Positions 1 through 7,182 of a stretch of 64,000 bases of DNA are shown one piece after another. The DNA is from Prochloron sp965198675 (GTDB lineage Bacteria > Cyanobacteriota > Cyanobacteriia > Cyanobacteriales > Prochloraceae): assembly GCA_965198675.1 (NCBI GenBank), contig OZ240666.1:3038001-3102000 (forward strand), in the 5' to 3' direction. Under the pieces are notes generated by a model. The model was not told the DNA's origin. It was given only the letters and a program-made list of their open reading frames with translations, and ran no database searches. Within the stretch, counting starts at the first letter, position 1. Every line of letters begins with the position of its first letter. A program made the position numbers and the translations under genes.

Positions 1-1
1 A

Positions 2-778
2 ATCGGCAAGCCTTTTCTTGGACATCAGCGTGCCGTCTATGGAGTTGCCTTTAGTCCCGATGGGGAGTATATTGTGAGTGGTAGTGAGGATAGGACCTTG
101 CGGTTGTGGGATAAAAACGGTCAGGCCATCGGCAAGCCTTTTGTGGGACATGAGAAGATAGTCTATGGAGTTGCCTTTAGTCCCGATGGGAAGTATATTG
201 TGAGTGGTAGTAGAGATCATACTTTGCGGTTGTGGGATAAGAACGGTCAGGCCATAGGCAAGCCTTTTGTGGGACATCAGCGTGCCGTCACTGCCGTTGC
301 CTTTAGTCCCGATGGGGAGTATATTGTCAGTGCCAGTGCCGATAATACTTTGCGGTTGTGGACCCGGGAAGGAAAGCAGGTAAGTCACCCTTTTACCGGA
401 CATAAAAGTTTAGTGAACCAGGTAGCTTTTGGCCAGTTAGAGGAATGGATGTATATTGTCAGTGGCAGTTGGGATAAAACAGTGCGGTTGTGGACCTTAG
501 AGGGTGAACTCGTTGGTAAACCATTTGCCCGTCACGAGAATACAGTTAATGCCATCGCTGTTAGTGCCGATGGAAAATATATCATTAGTGGTAGTGGGGA
601 TCATACCTTGCAAGAATGGAAGTTAGAAAATTGGCGCGATCTCTTAACTATAGGCTGTAACCAACTGCGTTTCCATCCAATGTTAGTCCATACGGAAATA
701 GAAAAGGATATTATGGGCCATACGGAAATAGAAGAGAATGCTATGGCTCGTCAAATTTGTCAGGAAAGAGTTTGGTAG
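2..778 (+). CDS. WD40-repeat protein, C-terminal part (5' end outside window)
   Basis: The frame is open from the first bases, so this is the C-terminal end of a longer gene. About five WD40 blades are visible, each with a GH dipeptide, an AFSPDG turn, SGS/SAS and LRLW. The linker GKPF or HPF between blades is typical of long cyanobacterial WD40 proteins whose N-terminus carries a STAND ATPase or protease domain. The last 60 residues (NWRDLL...C..LRFHP... ending ICQERVW) resemble the conserved C-terminal cap of such STAND-WD40 proteins. Successive 126-base blades are very similar in DNA, which suggests recent blade amplification. A 30-base tandem duplication near the end gives HTEIEKDIMG followed by HTEIEENAM. 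The N-terminal effector domain is not in the window, so the function is unknown beyond a beta-propeller interaction module. Confidence 0.85.
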   Translation: MGKPFLGHQRAVYGVAFSPDGEYIVSGSEDRTLRLWDKNGQAIGKPFVGHEKIVYGVAFSPDGKYIVSGSRDHTLRLWDKNGQAIGKPFVGHQRAVTAVAFSPDGEYIVSASADNTLRLWTREGKQVSHPFTGHKSLVNQVAFGQLEEWMYIVSGSWDKTVRLWTLEGELVGKPFARHENTVNAIAVSADGKYIISGSGDHTLQEWKLENWRDLLTIGCNQLRFHPMLVHTEIEKDIMGHTEIEENAMARQICQERVW

Positions 779-2246
779 GGGTGTGGTCAAAAGTAGTTGA
801 TAGAGCAGAGAATAAATTTTATCGCGGCCCGAACTATTGATAATTCTTGTCATTTTTGATGACCTGGTAACAAGATATCGCTTGACATATATGATTAGAT
901 AGTATATAATGTCAAGTGGGTGGGAGATTTTTTCGTAATATCGGTGCTTGCATTCTGGGAAAAAATATGGTAGTGTTGAGAATAAAGATGAAATTTTATG
1001 TCTTCACTACCATGAATAAAGACTACACAGATGTTATCACAGAAGTCTGTGAATTGTTGTTCAATGCGATTTGTTCCCGAGAATCAAATCTAGTGGATAA
1101 GGTACAGAGCTTAGACGGAGAAATTTTCAAACTATTACGCAAGATTTGCTTGCAACTAATGTCGATGATTTTGAGCCACTTAAGTTATCGGGTAATGACA
1201 GATGACTTGGAAAAAGGATATAAGGTTCATCGTCGCCCACGAGTAAAATATTTCGTGCTGTTTGGTCCGATAGAAGTAGAATCACCCTATCTGTGGAACC
1301 GCGACACAAAACATGGATCACGTCCGGTTAAAAACAAATTAGGCATTACTCATGGAGGCCGTTCTCTAGGGTTAGAACAAGCTTTGGTAGATTTAGGAAT
1401 CCGTCAATCTTATCCACAAGCGGCTAAACAATTTGAACAACACTATGGATGGAATATAGATCGCCATCGAGTCAGAAGAGCGGTAGTTAAAATAGCTCCA
1501 CAAGCGCAGGAGTATGTTGACCAAAGACTAGAGCGTTCAAGAGATGAATATAACAAACCCCTTGATGTGAGACCAGGAGAAAAACAAATTTTGGTGGAAC
1601 TTGATGGTTGTCATATTCCCACTGGGATCTTCCAATTAGCTCAAACTCAACAGTTAACAAAAAAACGGCAACTTCCGAAAAAGGAGCGAACAAGAGAGTG
1701 GCGTGAAATCAGAGTTGGTTTAGCGCGTCCACTTGAGAACAAAGAACAACGTACCTTTGTAGCTTTAATGAGCAAATATCTAGAGGTGGTACGTTTATTG
1801 GTAAGTGCAGCAATAGATCAAGGGATGTCGCTACGTTCTGATGTCTATGCAGTGGGAGATGGTGGGAATGGGCTATGCTCAGAACTTCAGTCTCAATTTA
1901 AAAACTTACAATTTATCTTGGACCGTTGCCATCTCAAACAACATCTTTATGAAACGGCTGAAGCCCTGGGGCTATCGGAAAACAAAAAGCACAATTTGGT
2001 CCTACCCGCATTAAGCTAATTGATGGGGGAAAAGTACAACAACTGTTGCTAAATCTCAAGACATATTTGGGACGCGGTTCCGCTGATATCACCTCAAGAG
2101 GTTCGGCTCGTTTATCCCGTTTGTGTAATTATCTTCAACGGTTTTCTGATTGCGTTGATTACCACCGATTTATCGAGTTAGGTTTACCAATCGGTGTCGC
2201 AATCAAAATTTATTCTCTACTCTATCAACTGCTTTTGACCACACCC
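779..2246 (+). mobile_element. ISKra4-like insertion sequence, degenerate
   Basis: The element is bounded by terminal inverted repeats of about 42 bases (779-820 and 2205-2246) that agree at about 40 positions and begin GGGTGTGG. It is flanked by 9-base direct repeats GTTTGGTAG (770-778 and 2247-2255), which are the target site duplication. Length is 1468 bases. Long inverted repeats, a 9-base duplication and the transposase sequence fit the ISKra4 family; ISLre2 is the alternative. The insertion lies directly after the stop codon of the WD40 gene, and the duplication contains that stop. The single transposase gene is frameshifted and lacks its C-terminus, so this copy is probably immobile. 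Confidence 0.85.
882..910 (+). promoter_or_regulatory. sigma-70 type promoter of the IS transposase
   Basis: A perfect TTGACA at 882-887 is followed after 17 bases by a perfect TATAAT at 905-910. It lies inside the insertion sequence, just upstream of the transposase frame. A start site near 917 argues against a translation start at 916 and for one at 967, 988 or 1012. Confidence 0.75.
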
Positions 2247-2255
2247 GTTTGGTAG
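988..2255 (+). pseudogene. ISKra4/ISLre2-like transposase, frameshifted and truncated
   Basis: The first frame (stop at 2017-2019) contains the region HYGWNIDRHRVRRAVVK, an ILVELDGCHIPTG segment with the first catalytic Asp, and AVGDGGNGL followed by FILDRCHLKQHL with the second Asp. A one-base shift near 1990 moves the continuation (IKLIDGGKV, then a Ser/Arg-rich helix and FIELGLPIG) into another frame, which ends at 2255. After GLPIG the family normally continues into a Glu-containing SGEVESA-like segment. Here that part is missing and the frame runs straight into the right inverted repeat. The start is placed at 988 because the promoter -10 box ends at 910 and the longest frame start at 916 leaves no leader; a start at 967 or 1012 is possible. 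Family assignment is by motif reading only. Confidence 0.75.
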
Positions 2256-2271
2256 TTTGGTAGTTTGGTAG

Positions 2272-2450
2272 AGGTCTCGCGCAAAGTAGCCGCTCGAAAG
2301 ACTCGCAGAGAGCGCAAAGGGGGGAGAATAGTTTCCTTTTTTTGGGCAGACTGCCTCCCAATTGTATCATAACCACAAAATTACACCGATGTCAACCTCT
2401 ATTTTGAAAGTTTTATGCTAGAATTTAGAGAGGGAGGGGAGAACAAGGGG
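2272..2450. repeat. Dispersed repeat, copy A
   Basis: About 180 bases, beginning CTCGCGCAAAGTAGCCGCTC and ending with a purine-rich GGGAGGGGAGAACAAGGGG, recur in diverged form at 34133-34340. The first 50 bases are nearly identical; the rest is a mosaic of shared blocks. No coding frame is apparent. The remaining bases up to 2618 show nothing further that I recognise. Confidence 0.6.
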
Positions 2451-2618
2451 ATCGCCCTGATTAACCCGCTTTTTTTTAGACACAGGTAGCCCACTTCTCA
2501 ATGACTCCATCCTAACACCCAAATTTGACCGATGTCTTCCCCCATTCTGCCGTTAATTGTTAAGAATTGTAAAGCTTATTTTTTCTAAGTACATATACTC
2601 AAATTCTCTAACGTAACA

Positions 2619-2930
2619 CTAATTTGGCTCAGATAAGAAATACAAAGTAGCTGAGTAGGTTGGACTGTCGTCTATATCAGCATCAGAGAAGGTATTTTCT
2701 GGGAAAGTATAGCTAAAAGCAGCACCTTTTATGGCTATTTGGTCGGAAATAGGATTAACTAATTCCGGTGGGGTGTTACCTTCTGGTATTTGGGTGGAAG
2801 CTTGTGCTGTTACGGGTATTGCTTCTATGTTACCAGACCAAGTCACCTGGAATTGCTCCGTTTCGGTGGAAACAGGTAATGGAGCAACCGTACTTGTTGG
2901 GGCAACAGGAATGAAAACCAAATTGAACAC
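2619..2930 (-). pseudogene. Truncated third copy of the giant protein's tail (N-terminal part only)
   Basis: It opens with a GTG one base after the stop of the upstream membrane-protein gene, exactly as the 531-residue tail copy at 4200-5795 does. It is about 90% identical to that copy's first 90 residues: the shortened FN3 remnant PTSTVAPLPVSTETEQF, then NTPPELVNP and the start of the cadherin-like domain. Similarity stops after SATL near 2645, and the frame ends ten residues later in unrelated sequence. It is a deletion remnant at the distal edge of the array. Confidence 0.8.
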
Positions 2931-2931
2931 C

Positions 2932-3534
2932 TTATTCTTTCTTGAAGTTTTTCAACAACCAGGTGAGATAAATACCTGTAATTAATCCAGGTATAGCACC
3001 AGGAAATAGCAAGGCAAATAAAGCTGGAACTGGATTTAACTGAAAAGCTACAAAGCCAGTGCTAATAAAAACTACAAAGCCAGCCAGAAATAGAACCTGT
3101 GCCACAATCCAAGCAATTATATTGACAGGTATCCACCCACAACGGAATTTTTTCAAGAACTTCCTTAAGACAAATTGTTGGGCAATCCCAATAAAAGATC
3201 CTGACATAACTACGCTCAACATCATGGCTGTTTCGCCCAAGCTACCAACTATCAAACCTCCCAAAGTTCCGCCTAAGATACTCGCTGGTATCCACAAAAT
3301 CAGTTGTTTAACTTGTCCAATCAAAGCAAATGTTTGGCAAAAACCAATTGAGGTTCCAAATATCATACCTGCCAGGGTAAATAATCCAATATAAGTTGAA
3401 GCATTTTCAAAGCCACCACCCATACCATTAGTAAAAATAACTCCGAAAGTAAACGGACTTCCTAAAGTCAAACCGATAGCAGTTGCTACCGTCCATTGGA
3501 GTACGAAAAGCCATTCCTTCTTACTAAATCTCAT
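2932..3534 (-). CDS. Small polytopic membrane protein, array copy 4
   Basis: 200 residues with a short N-terminal MRFSKKEW, then five to six hydrophobic segments rich in GxxxG-like small-residue motifs. Conserved landmarks are GMGGGFENASTYIG, IGFCQTFALIGQVKQLILW, FVLRK-L-KK, and a C-terminal GLITGIYLTWLLKNFKKE. It is over 85% identical to copy 3 and clearly related to copies 1 and 2. The QxxVLR and AxxGxITGxxLxWLL pattern is common in unnamed cyanobacterial membrane proteins; no function is known to me. Its Shine-Dalgarno (AGAAGG) overlaps a leftover stop of the tail domain. Convergent or antisense frames in this interval are shadows. Confidence 0.8.
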   Translation of the reverse strand: MRFSKKEWLFVLQWTVATAIGLTLGSPFTFGVIFTNGMGGGFENASTYIGLFTLAGMIFGTSIGFCQTFALIGQVKQLILWIPASILGGTLGGLIVGSLGETAMMLSVVMSGSFIGIAQQFVLRKFLKKFRCGWIPVNIIAWIVAQVLFLAGFVVFISTGFVAFQLNPVPALFALLFPGAIPGLITGIYLTWLLKNFKKE

Positions 3535-3556
3535 GCTTTTACCAAATCCTTCTAAA

Positions 3557-3582
3557 TCACTACGGAAACAAAATCGGACCCG
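3557..3582 (-). other. Residual end of the tail domain serving as leader of membrane copy 4
   Basis: Read on the minus strand, the sequence right after the FKKE stop of copy 3 encodes DFVSVVI and a stop, which are the last residues of the RTX tail. The rest of the tail has been deleted. The stop codon is fused to the AGAAGG ribosome-binding sequence of the next membrane gene. The same scar follows another copy at 6436-6461. Confidence 0.75.
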
Positions 3583-4182
3583 TTATTCTTTCTTGAAGTT
3601 CTTCAACAACCAGGTAAGATAAATACCTGTAATTAATCCAGGTATAGCACCAAAAAATAGCAAGACAAATAAAGTTGGAACTGGATTTAACTGAAAAGCT
3701 ACAAAGCTGTGAACAAAAACTACAAAGTTAACCAGAAATAGAACCTGCCCCACAATCCAAGCAATTATATTGACAGGTATCCACTCACAACGGAATTTTT
3801 TCAAGGACTTCCTTAAGACAAATTGTTGGGCAATCCCAGTAAAAAATCCTGACATAAATACGCTCAAACTAATGGTTGTTTCGCCCAAACTACCAACTAT
3901 CAAGCCTCCCAAAGTTCCACCTAAGATACTCGCTGATAGCCACAAAATCAGTTGTTTAACTTGTCCAATCAAAGCAAATGTTTGGCAAAAACCAATTGAG
4001 GTTCCAAATATCATACCTGCCAGGGTAAATAATCCAATATAAGTTGAAGCATTTTCAAAGCCACCACCCATACCATTAGTAAAAATAACTCCGAAACTAA
4101 ACGGACTTCCTAAATTAAAACCGATAGCAGTTGCTATCGTCCATCGGAGTATAAAAAGCCATTCCTTCCTGTTAAATCTCAT
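3583..4182 (-). CDS. Small polytopic membrane protein, array copy 3
   Basis: 199 residues with the same architecture as copy 4: MRFNRKEWLF start, GMGGGFENASTYIG, IGFCQTFALIG, FVLRKSLKK, and the C-terminal TWLLKNFKKE. It starts 18 bases after the stop of the 531-residue tail protein, with an AGAAGG ribosome-binding site overlapping that stop, so the two are probably translated from one message. Divergence from copy 4 is mainly in the third hydrophobic segment and the loop before the last pair of helices. Function unknown. Confidence 0.8.
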   Translation of the reverse strand: MRFNRKEWLFILRWTIATAIGFNLGSPFSFGVIFTNGMGGGFENASTYIGLFTLAGMIFGTSIGFCQTFALIGQVKQLILWLSASILGGTLGGLIVGSLGETTISLSVFMSGFFTGIAQQFVLRKSLKKFRCEWIPVNIIAWIVGQVLFLVNFVVFVHSFVAFQLNPVPTLFVLLFFGAIPGLITGIYLTWLLKNFKKE

Positions 4183-4199
4183 GCTTTTGCCAAATCCTT

Positions 4200-5795
4200 C
4201 TAAATCACCACGGAAACAAAATCCTCCCCTGTCAATAAACCAGAATCAATACCAGTTAGAGTCAGAGAATCAGCTCCAAAGCTAATGACACTATCACCAC
4301 CAACCTGGGTAATAGTCAACTCCTCAAACTCCATTGTCAATCCAATTTTGTCTACACCGTCAGCAAAATCAGAAACAACATCTTCGCCCGAACCAAGAAC
4401 AAAAACATCGCTCCCTGAACCACCTGAAATTAGGTCATCCCCCATAGTACCGACCAAAATCTCTGCACTGTCAGTACCATTGATAAGTGCCATTCCAGTT
4501 ATGGGGTCGTAACTATTTCCAGAGAGAACACCCCCTTCAATAGCAAGAAAATTCACCAATTCCTTCTTGTGCCACGTTTCGCTATCCTGACTGGTGTCCT
4601 CCTCTACAAATATCTGTACCCCTTCACCCGTGAGGTTACGATAGCGCAATCCTGCTGAGTTACGACCATCATAGCTTGCTAATTGTGCTAAGAAGTTGGG
4701 AGACTGTTGGAAATCTGTATCGAAGTCCAGATTATACCAACGGTGGTCCACCGCATCTGGTGTAGAACCCACAGTATAGTCCAGTCCATTTATTGTACCA
4801 GACCCTGGGGTGATAGCTACATAGCCCACAGTTTCTATAAGGTGTTCCCCTGATAGCTTTCCTTCCTCCTCTTCCAGGGATAATTGAAAACCATCAGCAC
4901 TATCCTCTCGTTGACGAGTGCGAACGAAGTCACCATCATTATAGGACTGGACATGACTGAAGATAGTTGGAGTTTGGACGAAGTTGGTCTCAAAATCGAT
5001 GGTTTCCCAATTGTGCCTTAAGGTAGTATTGGTGTCAATGGCTCCCACTTCTAGTAGGGTACCATTTTCCCATCGCCAAGTTCCTGCTTCTAGGACAAGA
5101 TAGGAGAAGATTTCCCGGGAGGTGTGTACGCCGTTTAGGTTGCTGGGTTCTTGGATAAAGGCGGTAAAGCTGTTACCAGTTACTTCTTCAATACGAACTA
5201 TGGCTGTATGATAGCCATTATAGGAGAGAGGTCCAGCTATGACCACTGGGTTATTGTAGGTTTGGCTGAAGTTGATTGTTTGGCTGATATGGTCAAAGTC
5301 TGTGACAGTACCAACTTCACCAATAATAACGGGGTCAACTTCCTCTACTGTCAGGAGGTCGAAGGTCTCCGTAGCAGTGGCTCCCTGGTTATCCGTAGCA
5401 ATAATGGTAATGCTCAGATTACCAATATCCTCGTTGATGGGAGTACCGCTGAAAGTGCGAGTATCTCCATCAAAACTGAGCCATGAAGGTAATGGACTAC
5501 CATCTTCTAAGGTGGCTGAGTAGGTGAGACTGTCGTCTATATCAGCATCGGAGAAGGTATCTTCTGAGAAAGTAAAGCTAAAAGCAGCACCTTTGATAGC
5601 CACCTGGTCAGAAATAGGATTAACTAATTCCGGTGGGGTGTTACCTCCTGGTATTCGGGTGGAAGCTTGTGCTGTTACGGGTATTGCTTCTATGTTACCA
5701 GACCAAGTCACCTGGAATTGCTCCGTTTCGGTGGAAACAGGTAATGGAGCAACCGTACTTGTGGGTGCAACAGGAATGAAAACCAAATTGGACAC
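4200..5795 (-). CDS. Stand-alone copy of the giant protein's tail: cadherin-like, lectin-like and RTX domains
   Basis: 531 residues. After a shortened FN3 remnant (about 1-45) come a dystroglycan-type cadherin-like domain (about 55-150; SDADIDDSLTYSATL, GTRTFSGTP-like turn), three related beta-rich units resembling H-type lectin domains (about 155-435), and an RTX calcium-binding end (ILVGTMGDDLISGGSGSDVF, then VSDFADGVDKIGL). It is over 90% identical to the last 500 residues of the 4059-residue protein upstream, so it is a duplicated tail. The FN3 core is deleted (TWSGN joined to IEAIP). The start is a GTG one base after the stop of the membrane gene in front, which suggests translational coupling. 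No signal peptide is seen; the RTX end suggests C-terminal type I secretion, if secreted at all. Confidence 0.8.
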   Translation of the reverse strand: MSNLVFIPVAPTSTVAPLPVSTETEQFQVTWSGNIEAIPVTAQASTRIPGGNTPPELVNPISDQVAIKGAAFSFTFSEDTFSDADIDDSLTYSATLEDGSPLPSWLSFDGDTRTFSGTPINEDIGNLSITIIATDNQGATATETFDLLTVEEVDPVIIGEVGTVTDFDHISQTINFSQTYNNPVVIAGPLSYNGYHTAIVRIEEVTGNSFTAFIQEPSNLNGVHTSREIFSYLVLEAGTWRWENGTLLEVGAIDTNTTLRHNWETIDFETNFVQTPTIFSHVQSYNDGDFVRTRQREDSADGFQLSLEEEEGKLSGEHLIETVGYVAITPGSGTINGLDYTVGSTPDAVDHRWYNLDFDTDFQQSPNFLAQLASYDGRNSAGLRYRNLTGEGVQIFVEEDTSQDSETWHKKELVNFLAIEGGVLSGNSYDPITGMALINGTDSAEILVGTMGDDLISGGSGSDVFVLGSGEDVVSDFADGVDKIGLTMEFEELTITQVGGDSVISFGADSLTLTGIDSGLLTGEDFVSVVI

Positions 5796-5796
5796 C

Positions 5797-6414
5797 TTAT
5801 TCTTTCTTGAAGTTTCTCAACGACCAGGCAAGATGAATACCTGTAATTAATCCTGGCATAGCACCACTGGCCAAGAGTATAATTAGCTCAGGAAATAGGT
5901 TAAATGATAACCGACCGTCAATTATTTTTAATATTCTATTGGGGTCGCCCGAAGCAAAAATGCCAACAAAAAACACAATCTGTCCCACAGTCCAACCAAT
6001 TATATTGGCAAGTATCCACCCCGGAGCTTTTTTCAATGACTTTATTAAAACAAACCGTTGGGCAGTCCCAACTAGAATTCCTGGTATAGCTGCGCTAAAA
6101 ATCAAGGCTGGCTCGCCTAAGCTACTAACTATCAAACTTCCTAAGATCCCACCTAAGATACTGGCTGGTATCCACAAAATAAGTTGTTTCGCTTGACCAA
6201 TCAAAACAAGTGTTTGGCCAAAACCAATTAGAGTTCCAATTATCAAGCCTATTTGGACAAATATTCCAATATGAGTTGAAATATTTTCAAAGCCCCCACC
6301 CATGCCAATAGTAAAAATAACTTCGAGAATAAACCGACTGGCTAAGGTAAATCCTACAGCAGTTACTATCGTCCATCGGAGTATAAAAAGCCATTCCTTC
6401 CTGTTAAATCTCAT
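5797..6414 (-). CDS. Small polytopic membrane protein, array copy 2
   Basis: 205 residues. It shares the MRFNRKEWLFILRW start with copy 3 but differs inside (IGMGGGFENISTHIGIF, IGFGQTLVLIGQAKQLILW, FVLIKSLKKAPGWILANIIGW) and ends HLAWSLRNFKKE. Five to six hydrophobic segments. It starts 20 bases after a tail scar whose stop overlaps the sequence TAGGAGG, a strong ribosome-binding site. Its own stop (TAA) is followed after one base by the GTG of the tail copy. Confidence 0.8.
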   Translation of the reverse strand: MRFNRKEWLFILRWTIVTAVGFTLASRFILEVIFTIGMGGGFENISTHIGIFVQIGLIIGTLIGFGQTLVLIGQAKQLILWIPASILGGILGSLIVSSLGEPALIFSAAIPGILVGTAQRFVLIKSLKKAPGWILANIIGWTVGQIVFFVGIFASGDPNRILKIIDGRLSFNLFPELIILLASGAMPGLITGIHLAWSLRNFKKE

Positions 6415-6435
6415 GCTTTTGCCAAATCCTCCTAA

Positions 6436-6540
6436 ATCACCACGGAAACAAAATCGGACCCCTTATTCTTTCTTGAAGTTTCTCAACAACCAGGCAAGAT
6501 TAATTCCTGTAATTAATTCAATTATAGCTACCCCAAACAC
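6436..6540 (-). pseudogene. Scar of a lost membrane-protein copy fused to a tail scar
   Basis: On the minus strand, 6540-6463 encodes a recognisable membrane-protein C-terminus (AIIELITGINLAWLLRNFKKE, stop, written here as family-like residues I and L-rich). It is followed immediately by the tail scar DFVSVVI-stop. There is no start, and the upstream 170 codons are absent. It shows that the array once held at least one further unit between copies 1 and 2. Confidence 0.7.
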
Positions 6541-6556
6541 AGAACCAGTGATTTTT

Positions 6557-7150
6557 CTAAAAATTATTCAACAACCAGTTCAGATGAATTCCTGTAAATA
6601 ATCCAATTATAGCTCCAAGAAATGGCAACATAACTAAAATTAATATTAAGTTGGACGAGAATAAAAAACCAACTAACAAAAACCCTACTACAGTCCAAAC
6701 AGTTAGGTTGTTAAATATCCACCAAGGAGCTTTATTCAAGGATTTCATTAAGACAAACCTTTGTAAAATACCAATGATAGTTCCGAAGGTGGGGTAGCTA
6801 AAAATCAAAATAAAATCAGAGGACATTTTCAAGTTACCAATCCAAAAACAACCAAACATAAAACAACCCCATAAAACTCCACCTAAGATACTCGCTCGTG
6901 TCCACCAAATATCGTCAACTTCCCCAATCAAAGCAAGTTTTTGGCAAAAACCAATTGGACTTGCAATTATCAAGCCTACCAGGATAAAGAATCCGATAGA
7001 AGTTGAAGTAGAAAGTGAACCACCATCTGATAGTGCGAAGCCAACAAAAAAAAGAACTGGTAGAGTCAACAAATTTCCCAAGGTAAAACCTACAGCATTT
7101 GCTACCGTCCATCGACGGATAAAACGCGATTCATTTTTATTAAACTCCAT
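6557..7150 (-). CDS. Small polytopic membrane protein, array copy 1 (most diverged)
   Basis: 197 residues. It keeps the family landmarks (RRWTVANAVGFTLGN, IGFCQKLALIGE, RFVLMKSLNKAPWWI, GLFTGIHLNWLLNNF) but is the most diverged of the four. It lies 32 bases behind the stop of the giant protein, with GAGGATTTGAGTT before the ATG, so it is likely co-transcribed. It is probably the founder of the array, because it follows the complete tail. Confidence 0.8.
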   Translation of the reverse strand: MEFNKNESRFIRRWTVANAVGFTLGNLLTLPVLFFVGFALSDGGSLSTSTSIGFFILVGLIIASPIGFCQKLALIGEVDDIWWTRASILGGVLWGCFMFGCFWIGNLKMSSDFILIFSYPTFGTIIGILQRFVLMKSLNKAPWWIFNNLTVWTVVGFLLVGFLFSSNLILILVMLPFLGAIIGLFTGIHLNWLLNNF

Positions 7151-7182
7151 AACTCAAATCCTCATTTCCTTACCAAATCCTC

